Assembly: GCA_963576565.1 (NCBI GenBank)
Contig: OY755039.1
Span: forward strand, 128,262,640-128,326,639
Reading direction: 5' to 3'
Length of the DNA: 64,000 bases
Source of the DNA: Aspidapion aeneum
Taxonomy: Eukaryota; Arthropoda; Insecta; Coleoptera; Brentidae
Made by a program: the position numbers and the translations under genes. Below are positions 10,538 to 20,990 of this stretch, in pieces. How positions within the stretch are numbered: position 1 is the stretch's first letter; the number at the start of each line of letters is the position of its first letter. The notes under the pieces were generated by a model. It searched no databases and had not been told where the DNA came from. It was given only the letters and a program-made list of their open reading frames with translations.

Positions 10538-13010
10538 ATTGTAAAACCGTCCAAAAAATCCCAATGCGCGCGCAATGCAGTACGAGGACTGTTTTAAAAC
10601 GGTTTGGGTTAGATGGAACGACCAAATAACTGTCCAAAAACCGAATGCTGTTCGATTTACTTCCGGCACGTAATCATATGCGAGACAGTTAAATTCAAAG
10701 CCACGTGACTAAAAGAAAGGGTAGGTTTGTTGTCTCGCGTAAAGATAAATTGAAGGCAACGTATGAATTCGATTATTTTAGTATATGTCTCTATTTTTAT
10801 TTATTTTTAGATTTTCTGTATTTCTTTGTATGTAAGGTAAACAAAGGTGTACACAGGACAGTTTTTACGTAGCTCCTACCTTTATATTTTTAATTTTAGC
10901 CCGCATTTTGAAAATTTCAATTGAATATTTCCATAATATCAATAACAAAAATATACCTACAAGTAAATGATCTTTGAATTAACGACAGTCGGAGAATTTT
11001 GCACTAATTGTCTGATTGAATTGAATACAGTTACAGTAATCAAATTAACGATAGTAACAAATATATAAAATTACTTAGTAGTCGAGTAACGACTAGTAAC
11101 GAGTATTCAAAAGAAACGAAAATCAATACCTCTATCACCTGCTAAACTAGCTTTTCTTTTTTAGGCTACCCTATAGCTATACTATACTAGTATAGCTTTT
11201 TTCCATGTGGTATAGCTACAACATTTCGCAGTCCCCTAGTAATAAAAATTAAGAGGTTCTTGCAAAAAAAATTAACAGATGCTGCAGATGTTGCACATTG
11301 TTTTTGGAAATTTAAAAAATATTTTTATATATACGTGGCTTACCCTGCATTTTGTCATCAAAAATTTTTTGGGTTATTCACTGTTTCTTGAATTTTCTCA
11401 GACAAATGTAAATTTAATGTAATTTTATGGTATATTATTATCTCAGGTGATGTAAACTAGAATGTGTGTGTTTTACAAACGCCTTCTAATGCGCCTGTCT
11501 GTAATTCTTGTATTTCTGAGGAGTCCGAAACCAATTTAGGTTGCTTGATGGAACGGAAAACTGACTGTCCCATAATAGTACAACGTCGACCTGGAACGCA
11601 AACAGGATTTTTCGTACCGTTTTATAACCATCTCACGCTTTGATGGAACGAAACTTAAAGCATCTACCTCGGCCTACTACTTATTTAAATAAATTTATTT
11701 AATTCATAAACTATACTATGTTCGTGTTTCTTTCGTATATATTCCGAAATGGATTGCGTGATTGTTTTACATATACATAAAATAATATTAAATGAAAAAT
11801 TGTTTCGTTTTTAGTGAGATATGAAGTTATTGTTTAGAATTTGTATAATTTATGGCAGCTCCGTATTTAAACAGTGGCTTTAAAAGGCAAAATCCAAACC
11901 GTAAATGTATTTATAAAATAAAACATTTCAAGGTTATTCTGTCACGTGGCCGTCCATTTTGATCACGGGTCTTGACAGACCTGCTCACGCCAGAGAAATT
12001 AGAACAACCAACCAAAATAGAAAGAGTTAGGTGCACCATGCTTTTGATATTACCATTGAAAACCAGATTAAAATAGTGGGCACTGGTGAGCAGCCTAAGC
12101 AATCCTACTATATTTTGATTTTATCATGGCCTTGTCAAAATGGTGAAGAATAGTTGTTGTAATTTTGTTGAAAAATAAAGAAAAATCTCATACTTTCTAC
12201 TCTAATGGAAAAAGTTTTAGGAGCCTGAGCTGTTTTGAATAGTTAGATTTCATCCCAAATTTAATAAAAAAAGGTGGCAATACACATTATTTTTACTATG
12301 GTCAAATTCAATCCTTCAATGTTCTATAATCCGTGGCTTACGCCTAAATCTCTCTGCTGCTCAAATGGGGAAAATAATAAAATAATAAAATATCAAAAAT
12401 ATAAAAAAGTTGGAGACAGGTTTATATTTATATTCTCTACCATTAAAACCTCGGCCCCTTGGGGAGAAAGCGAACAAATTATTAAATAAAATAAATGCAG
12501 AATTAAATATTTGAGTAATAAATATGCAGGAAATTTTATTTCTCAAAAAATATCAATAGCAATACAAGGAGTTACCTAGGGCAGCAGTTTTGGGGACCAG
12601 TCCTGTGTACCCTAACCTATATTGGATGTTTAAAATCCCCGATATTATTTTTGTTATTTTACACTGTTAATATTAATATTACGTTAAATGTTTGCTTAAA
12701 ATTGAGTATAATTAAAGTATTTTGGATCACTGTAGGCGCCAATTTCGTTAAAGTTGTGAATTTTTTTGAGGACGTCATTTTATGCCAAACTAACCTAAGA
12801 ATGATTTTAAAACCTGGAAAGCCACTTCCTGACATCTTACAGGGTCATATCTTTGCTGCCAATATCCAAGCTCTATGAATTTTTTTCTAGCACGTGCAGC
12901 AATGGCAAGAGAAATTATTATTTTCGACGAAATTTTTTTTATAGATAACGCTGAAAATGTTTTATTTGAGCGTATTTTGACCTATCTTAGCAATATCGTC
13001 GTGACGTCAA

Positions 13011-13012
<2 letters not shown>
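10538..13012. other. Unassigned AT-rich DNA between the two LTR elements
   Basis: About 2.5 kb without a supportable gene. The only recurring word I see is TGATGGAACG-like text (near 10612, 11548, 11641), suggesting fragments of an old repeat. Short ORFs here have no domain and biased composition. Confidence 0.45.

Positions 13013-13051
<39 letters not shown>
13013..13051. repeat. (GT)n microsatellite
   Basis: About 19 GT units, 30 bases upstream of the BEL 5' LTR. The same kind of TG tract precedes an 'accgattttca' phrase in other insect repeats, and such a phrase lies just beyond the BEL 3' LTR (20150). Confidence 0.95.
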
Positions 13052-13053
<2 letters not shown>

Positions 13054-13080
13054 TATTTCTGTCCGTAACACAATAGAAAA

Positions 13081-13547
13081 TGTACGTGCAAGACAAATAA
13101 TACTTAGTTAATTTTCCTAAATATTAATTATTCCGTTGCACTGAGCCATACAGGTTGTCACGTGACACCGCAAAGTGCGCGGATAGACAGTGCGCAACCC
13201 ACCGGCGCGATGACGAGAGAGAGATCATCGTAGCCTCCATATTGAAACCGGCGTGTTTACTCGGTTTTTCCAAAACTACAATTCAATCAATTACAATTAG
13301 TGCCAATCAATTCTAAAATCATTCCAATCCGTTACCTCAACTCCTCACAGTGATTTCGATCAACTCAAGAACTCTGGTAGAAGCCTGGGCGCCCAGTGAA
13401 TGGAATTTGTACCGCCGAGAAAAAACCAAGGTAGGTGTCAATCGACATTTTGTATGGTTCTCGCGTTATTTTCCATTTTTATCCTTAATGCGTAAAAGTT
13501 TAACCAGTGCCTAAAGCTATCGAACGGGTGTATGTCTTGCGCATACA
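13081..13547 (+). repeat. BEL 5' LTR
   Basis: 467 bp, TGT...ACA. It differs from the 3' LTR at one G/A (near 13413) and one A/T (near 13474). No clear TATA box is seen. The sequence around 13190-13260, rich in GC words, differs in composition from the AT-rich flanks. Confidence 0.97.
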
Positions 13548-13553
13548 TTTTTA

Positions 13554-13571
13554 TGGTCCTTCGAGCCGGAT
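13554..13571 (+). promoter_or_regulatory. BEL primer-binding site, tRNA-Tyr
   Basis: TGGTCCTTCGAGCCGGAT, six bases after the LTR, is the complement of the 3' end I recall for insect tRNA-Tyr (TCCGGCTCGAAGGACCA), an 18-base match. It would place minus-strand priming on tRNA-Tyr. Confidence 0.8.
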
Positions 13572-13872
13572 AAAAAAAAAATACAACAAAAATCAAAATT
13601 CATTTTTCTTAAACCAAAAATCTAAAAATTTTAAGACGCCATTAAGGACCAACCCAAAAGGGGCAGGCTTTATCAGTGACGAAGCGACACGCCTTTCCAA
13701 ACACATGTTTAAAAATTTTATCGATTTCTGCAGTTGAAATTTAAAGGTCGCGGTCGACAAAAACAACTGTTTTTTGTTTACCTACGGGCGAGTGTACGAA
13801 GGTAAAAACAAAATAAAATAAAATAATAAGAAATTCTGAAAAACGTTTTAGTGTTCAGTGATATCAATTAAA

Positions 13873-16800
13873 ATGACTAAAACCGGCCTGGATAAGGCAG
13901 TGCAAAAACGTACAGTTTATGTTACGAGGATTACCGAGACATACACTGCAGCCATAAAGGCCCAGACTGATTCAAATGTAAAATCTATTTTCAAAACAAG
14001 GTATGAGAACTTGGAAGAATTTTATGATGAGTTTAAAAAACTGCACAATGACGTTATTAGCCTAGTGGAGAACGATAACGAATATAAAGTGCAAGACAAG
14101 GTGCGAGAAGATACAGACAATTTTTATTTTCAAACTAAAAGTATTTTCAATCAACTTTTTCCAGAACAAAATATTTTACAAGGCAATTTTGTATCTCTTC
14201 AAAATCAAACAAACAGTCATGAATACAAGGATCTATTAAAATTAGATGTCCCTTGTTACGATGGCACTTTATTAAAGTGGGTCACTTTTTATGATATGTT
14301 TTGCTCATTAGTGCACAATACTAATATGCCTCCAGTAAGGAAATTTAGACATTTAATTTCATATTTAAGAGGTGAACCACTCAGTTTAATAAAACACTTG
14401 CCTATTAATGATAATAATTACAATATTGCTTTTCAAACACTAGTAGATCGATACCAAAACAAAAGACTTTTGGCAACAAGCTACTGGAACACCGTAAATA
14501 GTACGGTTCCCTTAAAAAATAATTGCTCTTCCAAGGATCTTAGAACTTTACTCGATAGTTTTAATGAAAATATCTCTGCTTTAGAGTTATTAGGTTTTCC
14601 AACTCAACATTGGGATTTCATACTTTTCAACATGCTTCTTTCGCGTTTAACTACCTCAATACGAACTTCTTTTGAGATAGAATATAGTAAAATGGAGCTT
14701 CCTACCTACGAAAACCTTACAGAGTTCCTCAAAAATCATTGTAGGGCCTTAGAATCAGTTCAAATCATGCAAAATATTTCTTATTCAACTATGCAATCAG
14801 ACAATTTACAAAATTCAAATCCAAAACCACCTAAGCGACAATTCAATTCAAATAATAATTACAACAGTTACTCAAAACAATATCAACCACAAGTTTACGT
14901 GGCAAATACAACTCAAAATCCTCAAAACTCAAAAATAACTTCATTTAGCAATAATTCGCAATTCCAACCAAATCATTCTAAATTCTTTAATTCAAATCAA
15001 CAACCAAATCAATCTAGTTTTAGTTTCACTCCAGAAACTCAAAACAACTCAAATTCAAATACAAATCAATTCAACTCAAATTCAAATACAAATCAATTCA
15101 ACTCAAATTCAAATAGACCACAACAATTAAATAATTCGAATTTACAATTTAATTCGAATCTGTTTCAAAATAAATACAAATGTCGTTTATGTACAAATAA
15201 ACAATTTCACAATCTTTCACAGTGCCAGGTATTTTTATCAAAAACTATACAGGAGCGTAATGCCTACGTTAGGCAAAATAATGCGTGTAGCAATTGTTTA
15301 AGATCGCATCCCTTAAATTTATGTCAATCTACATTTTCTTGCCGTATCTGTGGCCAGCGTCACCATACGAGTATTTGTAATAACTCGCAAACTACTCAAT
15401 CGAATTCACAAAACGCGTATTTTACAAATGTACAACCAACCCCAAACTTAAATCAAAATTCAATTCAATCTTCCCAAAACCCCAATCAAACACAAAATGA
15501 AACACCCAATGAGGGCATTGATTACATTAATTGTGGGTGCACCTCACTCACCACTCAAAAACCTCAAAGTACTATTTTACTTTCTACAACAAAAGTAGAC
15601 ATCCTAGATAGTCGTGGATACTATCAAACTATACGGGTTGTCCTCGACAATGCGTCAGAGGCCAATTTTATTTCTGAAAATTGTCTTAATCGCCTAGGAT
15701 TATCTAGGAAAAAATTCATAGTTCCCATACGAGGCATCAATCAATCTACTTCAACCACCAATGGCATAACAAATTGCACAATTAAGCCTGTTGGCCGAAA
15801 TAATCCAACGCTTTCTCTTGATGTCTATGTTTTGCCAAAGGTAAGTGCAAATTTGCCATCTTTTCAAGTTAATCCTCACAATTGGCATCATATCTCTAAT
15901 TTAAATTTAGGAGATAATACTTTCAATATTCCCGCACCTGTAGACATGCTTTTAGGAGCACATGTTTATTCTCAAATAATTCAACCTAACATTATTCCTG
16001 GAGAACCGGGGCAGCCAATAGCACTTGAAACCTTGTTCGGCTGGGTGCTCCTGGGAAATACGGAAATATCAAATCAACCTACATACAATTCAACTTCATA
16101 TTCATGTCACTTTACTTCTTTACAAAATAATTCACTAGATCAAACGATGATCAAGTTTTGGGAAGTTGAGTCTCTCCCAACAAAGAAGTTCCTCTCTCCT
16201 GATGAGGAAAAATGTGAATCATTTTATCAAAAAACTGTCACGAGAGATAGTTCGGGACGTTTTCAAGTTTCATTGCCATTTCGTCACTCTAGACCTATTT
16301 TAGGAGATACCTACTCACATGCTTACAAATGTTTTTTATCTCTTGAGTCTAGACTGATAAAAAATCCCGAACTATATTCACAGTATTCCGAATTTATGAA
16401 TAACTACTTAAAAAACGATCATATGAGTTTAATTCGAGAATCAGAATCAAAAAATCAATTTATAAATTATTTACCCCACCACTGCGTTGTACGCCCCGAT
16501 AAATCAAGTTCACGCGTTCGAGTAGTTTTTAATGGCTCGGCAACAGCGGGTTCAAATGGTATATCCCTTAATTCTACCCTTCTCCCAGGGCCCAAATTAC
16601 AAACTGACATCAACTCAATTCTGTTAAAATTCCGATTTCATGAAATAATCATGCTCTCGGATATTACACAAATGTTTTTACAAATAAAATTAGCTCCGGA
16701 AGATCGTGATTATCAACGTCTTCTGTGGCGTTTCACTTCAAGCGATCCTATTCAAGAATACAGACTTAATACTGTCACGTTTGGTATCACATCTAGTCCT

Positions 16801-19479
16801 TTTTTGGCCATCAGAACTATTCAAGAGTTAGCCAAAATCCAAGAAAAAAACTACCCAGAAGCTTCTAGAGTGCTCCTAGAAGACATTTTTGTTGATGATA
16901 TCTGCGCAGGCGCAAACTCTATAGAGTCGGCTCTAGCTCTACAGCGAGATTTAATCGCTCTTCTAAAATCAGGCTGTTTTGAGCTTAAAAAATGGGCTAG
17001 TAATCACCCAAAACTACTATCCTCTCTATCACCAGACGAATGCCAAATTCCCTTTTCTTTTGACAAGGAAAATCCTATATCCATAAAGGTTCTTGGACTC
17101 CAGTGGGACCCAAAATCAGACAATATGTTTTTCTCTTGTCAGCCATCGGAAAAACGATGCACAAAAAGACATATTCTAAGCGCTATTGCTTCTATTTTTG
17201 ATCCTTTAGGGATGCTTTCTCCCATTTCATTTTTTGCAAAATGTCTTATGCAAAAATTATGGATTTCCAAGATAGGATGGGACGATCCCGTGGACAAATC
17301 TATTCTTCAGCATTGGACACAATTTCAAAATGAACTTAAGTGCTTATCAGATATTAAATTTCCTAGGCACATTTTTTCTAAAGATATAATATCTTGTCAA
17401 CTGCATGCTTTTTCGGACGCATCAGAATTAGGCTACGCAGCTTGCGTTTATTTACGTATCGAGCTGTCAGATCAAAGCATAAAAACTTCCTTAATTATGG
17501 GCAAATCAAGGGTCAGTCCCTTAAAAACTATTAGTCTCCCGAGACTAGAACTTTTAGGTACTGTTCTTCTTACTGAACTTCTTAGTTTTGTTATAAAAAC
17601 TTATTCCCCTTTAATTTCAATAGATAAAACTTACGCTTATACAGATTCTCAAGTCGTCCACTTTTGGCTTTGTAGCTCACCTCATAGATGGCGCTCTTTT
17701 GTTGCTAACAGAGTTAGCCAAGTACAAGAAAAACTCTCTAATGTAAACTGGTATCATGTAAAATCACAAGAAAACCCTGCGGATGTCGCCAGTCGTGGCA
17801 CAACTCCTTCTAATTTTATAAACCACCCCTTGTGGTTTACAGGGCCTTCCTGGCTTAGTCAACCATGTACTACATGGGACTTAAAAAATCCCGCATTACT
17901 CCAAAACTCAGAAACCGATTTTCAGCAAATTTTAAATGAAGAAAAGCCTGAAAAAATAACACTTACTACAAACATCGATTATCATATTCTAGACTTCCTT
18001 GTAAATAAATATTCATCCCTTTTTCACATTCAAAAATTAATTTGTCAGATTCGACGAATATTTTATAATTTTAAAAACAAAAAGGAACCACTTACAGGTC
18101 CTATTTCTATTTTTGAAATTCAGTATGCTTTAACACTCTTGGTTCGAAGAAGCCAAGAATTACATTTCTCTGACCTCCTAAAACAACTAAAAAACAACGA
18201 ACTTTTACCCAAAGCTTTTCGAAAAATTGCACCCTTTTTGGACACTACCGGACTGATAAGGGTAGGTGGTCGTCTTAGGCATACGAATTCTATACCTTTT
18301 GATGCAAAACATCCTCTATTGCTTCCCAGATCAGGCAGGTTGTCTGACCTCATCATTGAACATATTCATAAGGAAAATAGCCATCCAGGGCTAAATACAG
18401 TTCAGTACTTACTAAGACAACAATTCTGGATCTTAGCATCCCGCAGAGCTATTCAGTCAGTTTTATCTCGATGCATAAGATGTTATCGCCTTAGACCAAA
18501 GGCTTACATCCCTTATCAAGGTGACTTACCTTATTTTAGAATTTCACAACTAAAGTGCTTTTCTCATGCAACTTTGGACTATGCTGGTCCTATAAAAATT
18601 TCACCAGGTCGTTGGTACCGGGGTACCAAAGAATTAAAAGCCTATATCTGCATTTTTGTGTGCGCAAGTACGCGCGCTATCCACACAGAAGTTGCGTCAG
18701 ACCTTACTTCTGAATGCTTTATAGCCGCATTCAGAAGGTTTGTAGCTAGAAGGGGTCGTTGTAATTTTTTATACAGCGACAGAGGCTCCAATTTTCAAGG
18801 AGCAAACTCTGAGCTTAAAAAGCTCTTCGAAGCTTCCTCTGAACATCTTCAGATCAAATGGCATTTTTTTCCTAGTGCTAGTCCTCATTTCAATGGCTTA
18901 TCAGAGGCTGGTGTTAAATCAGTAAAAACACATCTTTACCGAGTGATCGGAAATCAGAAGCTTACATACGAAGAACTAAATACTTTGCTTGTGCAGATCG
19001 AGGCATTGCTAAATAGTCGCCCAATCTCTGCGCAATCATCCGATCCCAATGATTTTTGTCCACTCACTCCCGGACATTTCCTTACCATGGAACCTTTAAA
19101 CTCTGTCCCAGACCCAGACTTATCACAATTAAAACTAAACACTCTTTCTCGGTGGCAACTTGTTCAGCGATTGAACACTGATTTTTGGTCCCGATGGAAA
19201 GAGGAGTACCTACATACTCTACAGCAGAGGTCCAAGTGGACAGAAAAACCTACTAAAGTCGAGTTAAATACTTTAGTAGTCATAAAAAATGAAAACAAAC
19301 CACCCTTGCAGTGGTCTTTAGGCAGGATTGTAGAATTGCATCCTGGTTCAGATGGACATGTTAGAGTTGTCACGATTAGGACTCAACAAGGGTTGTCCAA
19401 CGTCCAATTGTTAAATTGTGCCCTTTGCCTTTTAACTGAACACTCAAGCAATGTTCATTCTATGTCAGTGTCGTCATAG
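13873..19479 (+). CDS. gag-pol: BEL/Pao Gag-Pol polyprotein
   Basis: About 1868 residues from the first ATG at 13873 (the frame is open slightly upstream without ATG). Domains in order: DUF1759 capsid-like region about 110-290; Asn/Gln-rich linker about 315-435; three zinc knuckles from C437 (CX2CX5HX4C, then two CX2CX3HX4C-type) to about 510; DUF1758 aspartic protease with D592 in LDNASEANF; reverse transcriptase about 860-1060 with FVDD at 1006-1009; Pao peptidase-like segment about 1080-1180; RNase H with D1182 (FSDAS), a Glu in RLELLG and YTDSQ; integrase zinc site H1497, H1504, C1534, C1537; integrase core D1569, D1636, E1678; C-terminal DUF5641 about 1760-1850. No internal stop. Oddities: protease DNA in place of D-S/T-G, and FVDD where YVDD is common. 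Confidence 0.95.
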   Translation: MTKTGLDKAVQKRTVYVTRITETYTAAIKAQTDSNVKSIFKTRYENLEEFYDEFKKLHNDVISLVENDNEYKVQDKVREDTDNFYFQTKSIFNQLFPEQNILQGNFVSLQNQTNSHEYKDLLKLDVPCYDGTLLKWVTFYDMFCSLVHNTNMPPVRKFRHLISYLRGEPLSLIKHLPINDNNYNIAFQTLVDRYQNKRLLATSYWNTVNSTVPLKNNCSSKDLRTLLDSFNENISALELLGFPTQHWDFILFNMLLSRLTTSIRTSFEIEYSKMELPTYENLTEFLKNHCRALESVQIMQNISYSTMQSDNLQNSNPKPPKRQFNSNNNYNSYSKQYQPQVYVANTTQNPQNSKITSFSNNSQFQPNHSKFFNSNQQPNQSSFSFTPETQNNSNSNTNQFNSNSNTNQFNSNSNRPQQLNNSNLQFNSNLFQNKYKCRLCTNKQFHNLSQCQVFLSKTIQERNAYVRQNNACSNCLRSHPLNLCQSTFSCRICGQRHHTSICNNSQTTQSNSQNAYFTNVQPTPNLNQNSIQSSQNPNQTQNETPNEGIDYINCGCTSLTTQKPQSTILLSTTKVDILDSRGYYQTIRVVLDNASEANFISENCLNRLGLSRKKFIVPIRGINQSTSTTNGITNCTIKPVGRNNPTLSLDVYVLPKVSANLPSFQVNPHNWHHISNLNLGDNTFNIPAPVDMLLGAHVYSQIIQPNIIPGEPGQPIALETLFGWVLLGNTEISNQPTYNSTSYSCHFTSLQNNSLDQTMIKFWEVESLPTKKFLSPDEEKCESFYQKTVTRDSSGRFQVSLPFRHSRPILGDTYSHAYKCFLSLESRLIKNPELYSQYSEFMNNYLKNDHMSLIRESESKNQFINYLPHHCVVRPDKSSSRVRVVFNGSATAGSNGISLNSTLLPGPKLQTDINSILLKFRFHEIIMLSDITQMFLQIKLAPEDRDYQRLLWRFTSSDPIQEYRLNTVTFGITSSPFLAIRTIQELAKIQEKNYPEASRVLLEDIFVDDICAGANSIESALALQRDLIALLKSGCFELKKWASNHPKLLSSLSPDECQIPFSFDKENPISIKVLGLQWDPKSDNMFFSCQPSEKRCTKRHILSAIASIFDPLGMLSPISFFAKCLMQKLWISKIGWDDPVDKSILQHWTQFQNELKCLSDIKFPRHIFSKDIISCQLHAFSDASELGYAACVYLRIELSDQSIKTSLIMGKSRVSPLKTISLPRLELLGTVLLTELLSFVIKTYSPLISIDKTYAYTDSQVVHFWLCSSPHRWRSFVANRVSQVQEKLSNVNWYHVKSQENPADVASRGTTPSNFINHPLWFTGPSWLSQPCTTWDLKNPALLQNSETDFQQILNEEKPEKITLTTNIDYHILDFLVNKYSSLFHIQKLICQIRRIFYNFKNKKEPLTGPISIFEIQYALTLLVRRSQELHFSDLLKQLKNNELLPKAFRKIAPFLDTTGLIRVGGRLRHTNSIPFDAKHPLLLPRSGRLSDLIIEHIHKENSHPGLNTVQYLLRQQFWILASRRAIQSVLSRCIRCYRLRPKAYIPYQGDLPYFRISQLKCFSHATLDYAGPIKISPGRWYRGTKELKAYICIFVCASTRAIHTEVASDLTSECFIAAFRRFVARRGRCNFLYSDRGSNFQGANSELKKLFEASSEHLQIKWHFFPSASPHFNGLSEAGVKSVKTHLYRVIGNQKLTYEELNTLLVQIEALLNSRPISAQSSDPNDFCPLTPGHFLTMEPLNSVPDPDLSQLKLNTLSRWQLVQRLNTDFWSRWKEEYLHTLQQRSKWTEKPTKVELNTLVVIKNENKPPLQWSLGRIVELHPGSDGHVRVVTIRTQQGLSNVQLLNCALCLLTEHSSNVHSMSVSS

Positions 19480-19667
19480 AATTATTCTTTTTTTTAAATT
19501 TTATTCCTTTTCGGGAAATATTTTTTTTGTTTTATCGCGGCAAAAAATAGAATAACATTTTGTCGCAATTTTTTAATTTTTTTTGGAAATAATAATTGTT
19601 ATTCCCTAGTTATAATACTTATTATTTTTCCTGGTTCTAAAATAGTATTTTAGGGCGGCCGGGAAAA
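19480..19667 (+). other. BEL 3' untranslated segment and purine tract
   Basis: AT-rich, with a palindromic pairing of 'aataatt/aattatt' words. It ends in GGGCGGCCGGGAAAA directly before the 3' LTR; GGGAAAA is the only candidate for a plus-strand primer and is short for a polypurine tract. Confidence 0.6.
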
Positions 19668-20134
19668 TGTACGTGCAAGACAAATAATACTTAGTTAATT
19701 TTCCTAAATATTAATTATTCCGTTGCACTGAGCCATACAGGTTGTCACGTGACACCGCAAAGTGCGCGGATAGACAGTGCGCAACCCACCGGCGCGATGA
19801 CGAGAGAGAGATCATCGTAGCCTCCATATTGAAACCGGCGTGTTTACTCGGTTTTTCCAAAACTACAATTCAATCAATTACAATTAGTGCCAATCAATTC
19901 TAAAATCATTCCAATCCGTTACCTCAACTCCTCACAGTGATTTCGATCAACTCAAGAACTCTGGTAGAAGCCTGGGCGCCCAGTGAATGGAATTTGTACC
20001 ACCGAGAAAAAACCAAGGTAGGTGTCAATCGACATTTTGTATGGTTCTCGCGTTATTTTCCTTTTTTATCCTTAATGCGTAAAAGTTTAACCAGTGCCTA
20101 AAGCTATCGAACGGGTGTATGTCTTGCGCATACA
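19668..20134 (+). repeat. BEL 3' LTR
   Basis: 467 bp, two substitutions from the 5' LTR. Directly followed by GCTCCTAAACCGCTGAACCG, an internal phrase of a common insect repeat, showing insertion into older repeat DNA. Confidence 0.97.
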
Positions 20135-20689
20135 GCTCCTAAACCGCTGAACCGATTTTCACAAAATTTTCAGGTTAAATAGTGTTCGACACTCTAACGA
20201 GCTGATTAGATTTTGGTCAAAATCCATTAATGCTAATGACTGGTTTTGACAACTTTAAAAGTTCTAACTTTTTAACGAAACATCGCATCAATATACGGGT
20301 TTCGGATTATAGTAGACTACATTTTACTCAATAAATTGTCTTATAACCAAAAGCTGCGTAGGAGCTTTAGTTTCTAATATATTTACAAAACACTGTTTTC
20401 AAGACTTAACTTGAAGTGTGCTAATTAAGGCTAGCTAAGAAGGTATCAGATCCGTCATGGATCCGTTCATTTTCCTAAAGGAATAAAACCAGTTATAGAA
20501 AGACGTTGCATTATTGCATCTTATTAATTTAACTTCCGAGAAAAGCATTCCACGACAGACCAAGTAGGTACGCAGAATTACGAATATAATAGAAAATGCA
20601 CTAGAAGAGAGAAATGTTTGTAGCATAAGCATTGGAAAGTGTAGTATAAAGGTCCTTATTTTAAATTAAAACTTTTTCTACCAACAACA
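20135..20689. other. Repeat-derived flank of the BEL element
   Basis: The first 35 bases have the 'ctgaaccgattttcacaaaattt' character of a widespread non-autonomous repeat. 'agctcctaaacc' (20133) is weakly mirrored by 'aggagctttagtt' (20358), so 20135-20375 may be one fold-back unit. The rest is unassigned. Confidence 0.4.
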
Positions 20690-20990
20690 ACAAAGAATAC
20701 AGCAGGACAATCCACACTCAAATAAAAAAAAATGTCATTTAGCAACATTAATAGAAAACCTTTAGTATGCGGTGACCAATGTTCGCAATTCGACCACAAA
20801 ATCAAAAATAAAATAAATGAAACCAAATCAATTCATGTATTTTACAAACAAAAAGTAAATCACATAAAAATCACAATTAACAACATACCCACACCATATT
20901 GAAAACAAGCAAACCATTTCGGTGTAACACTTAATGCTAAGTTGCGCTGGAAAGTACATGTTTAGAAAATAAAAGAATTTAATATAAGGT
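20690..20990 (+). pseudogene. Decayed Jockey-like LINE ORF2 fragment
   Basis: Conceptual translation near 20800-20985 gives KINETKSIHV, then ITINN, then FGVTLNAKLRWKVHV, resembling the segment after the RT domain in Jockey-clade LINEs (the 'YLGVTLD..L.W..H' motif). Stops and frame changes are present. The fragment ends abruptly near 20990, where RTE-type sequence begins. It is too short for firm clade assignment. Confidence 0.55.

Larger units (their letters stand above)
13081..20134 (+). mobile_element. Full-length, apparently intact BEL/Pao retrotransposon
   Basis: Two 467-bp direct LTRs (13081-13547 and 19668-20134) begin TGTACG and end CATACA, with only two substitutions between them (0.4%). 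The element is 7054 bp long. It has a primer-binding site matching tRNA-Tyr, one long gag-pol frame without interruption, and a short purine run before the 3' LTR. Domain order DUF1759 - zinc knuckles - DUF1758 protease - RT - Pao peptidase-like region - RNase H - integrase - DUF5641 is diagnostic of BEL/Pao. No flanking duplication is visible (left GAAAA, right GCTCC). The intact frame and near-identical LTRs point to recent, possibly current, activity. Confidence 0.97.

Noticed and set aside
13554..13571. Fragment of a tRNA gene
   Set aside because: Only the complement of the 3' end is present, directly after an LTR, so it is a primer-binding site.
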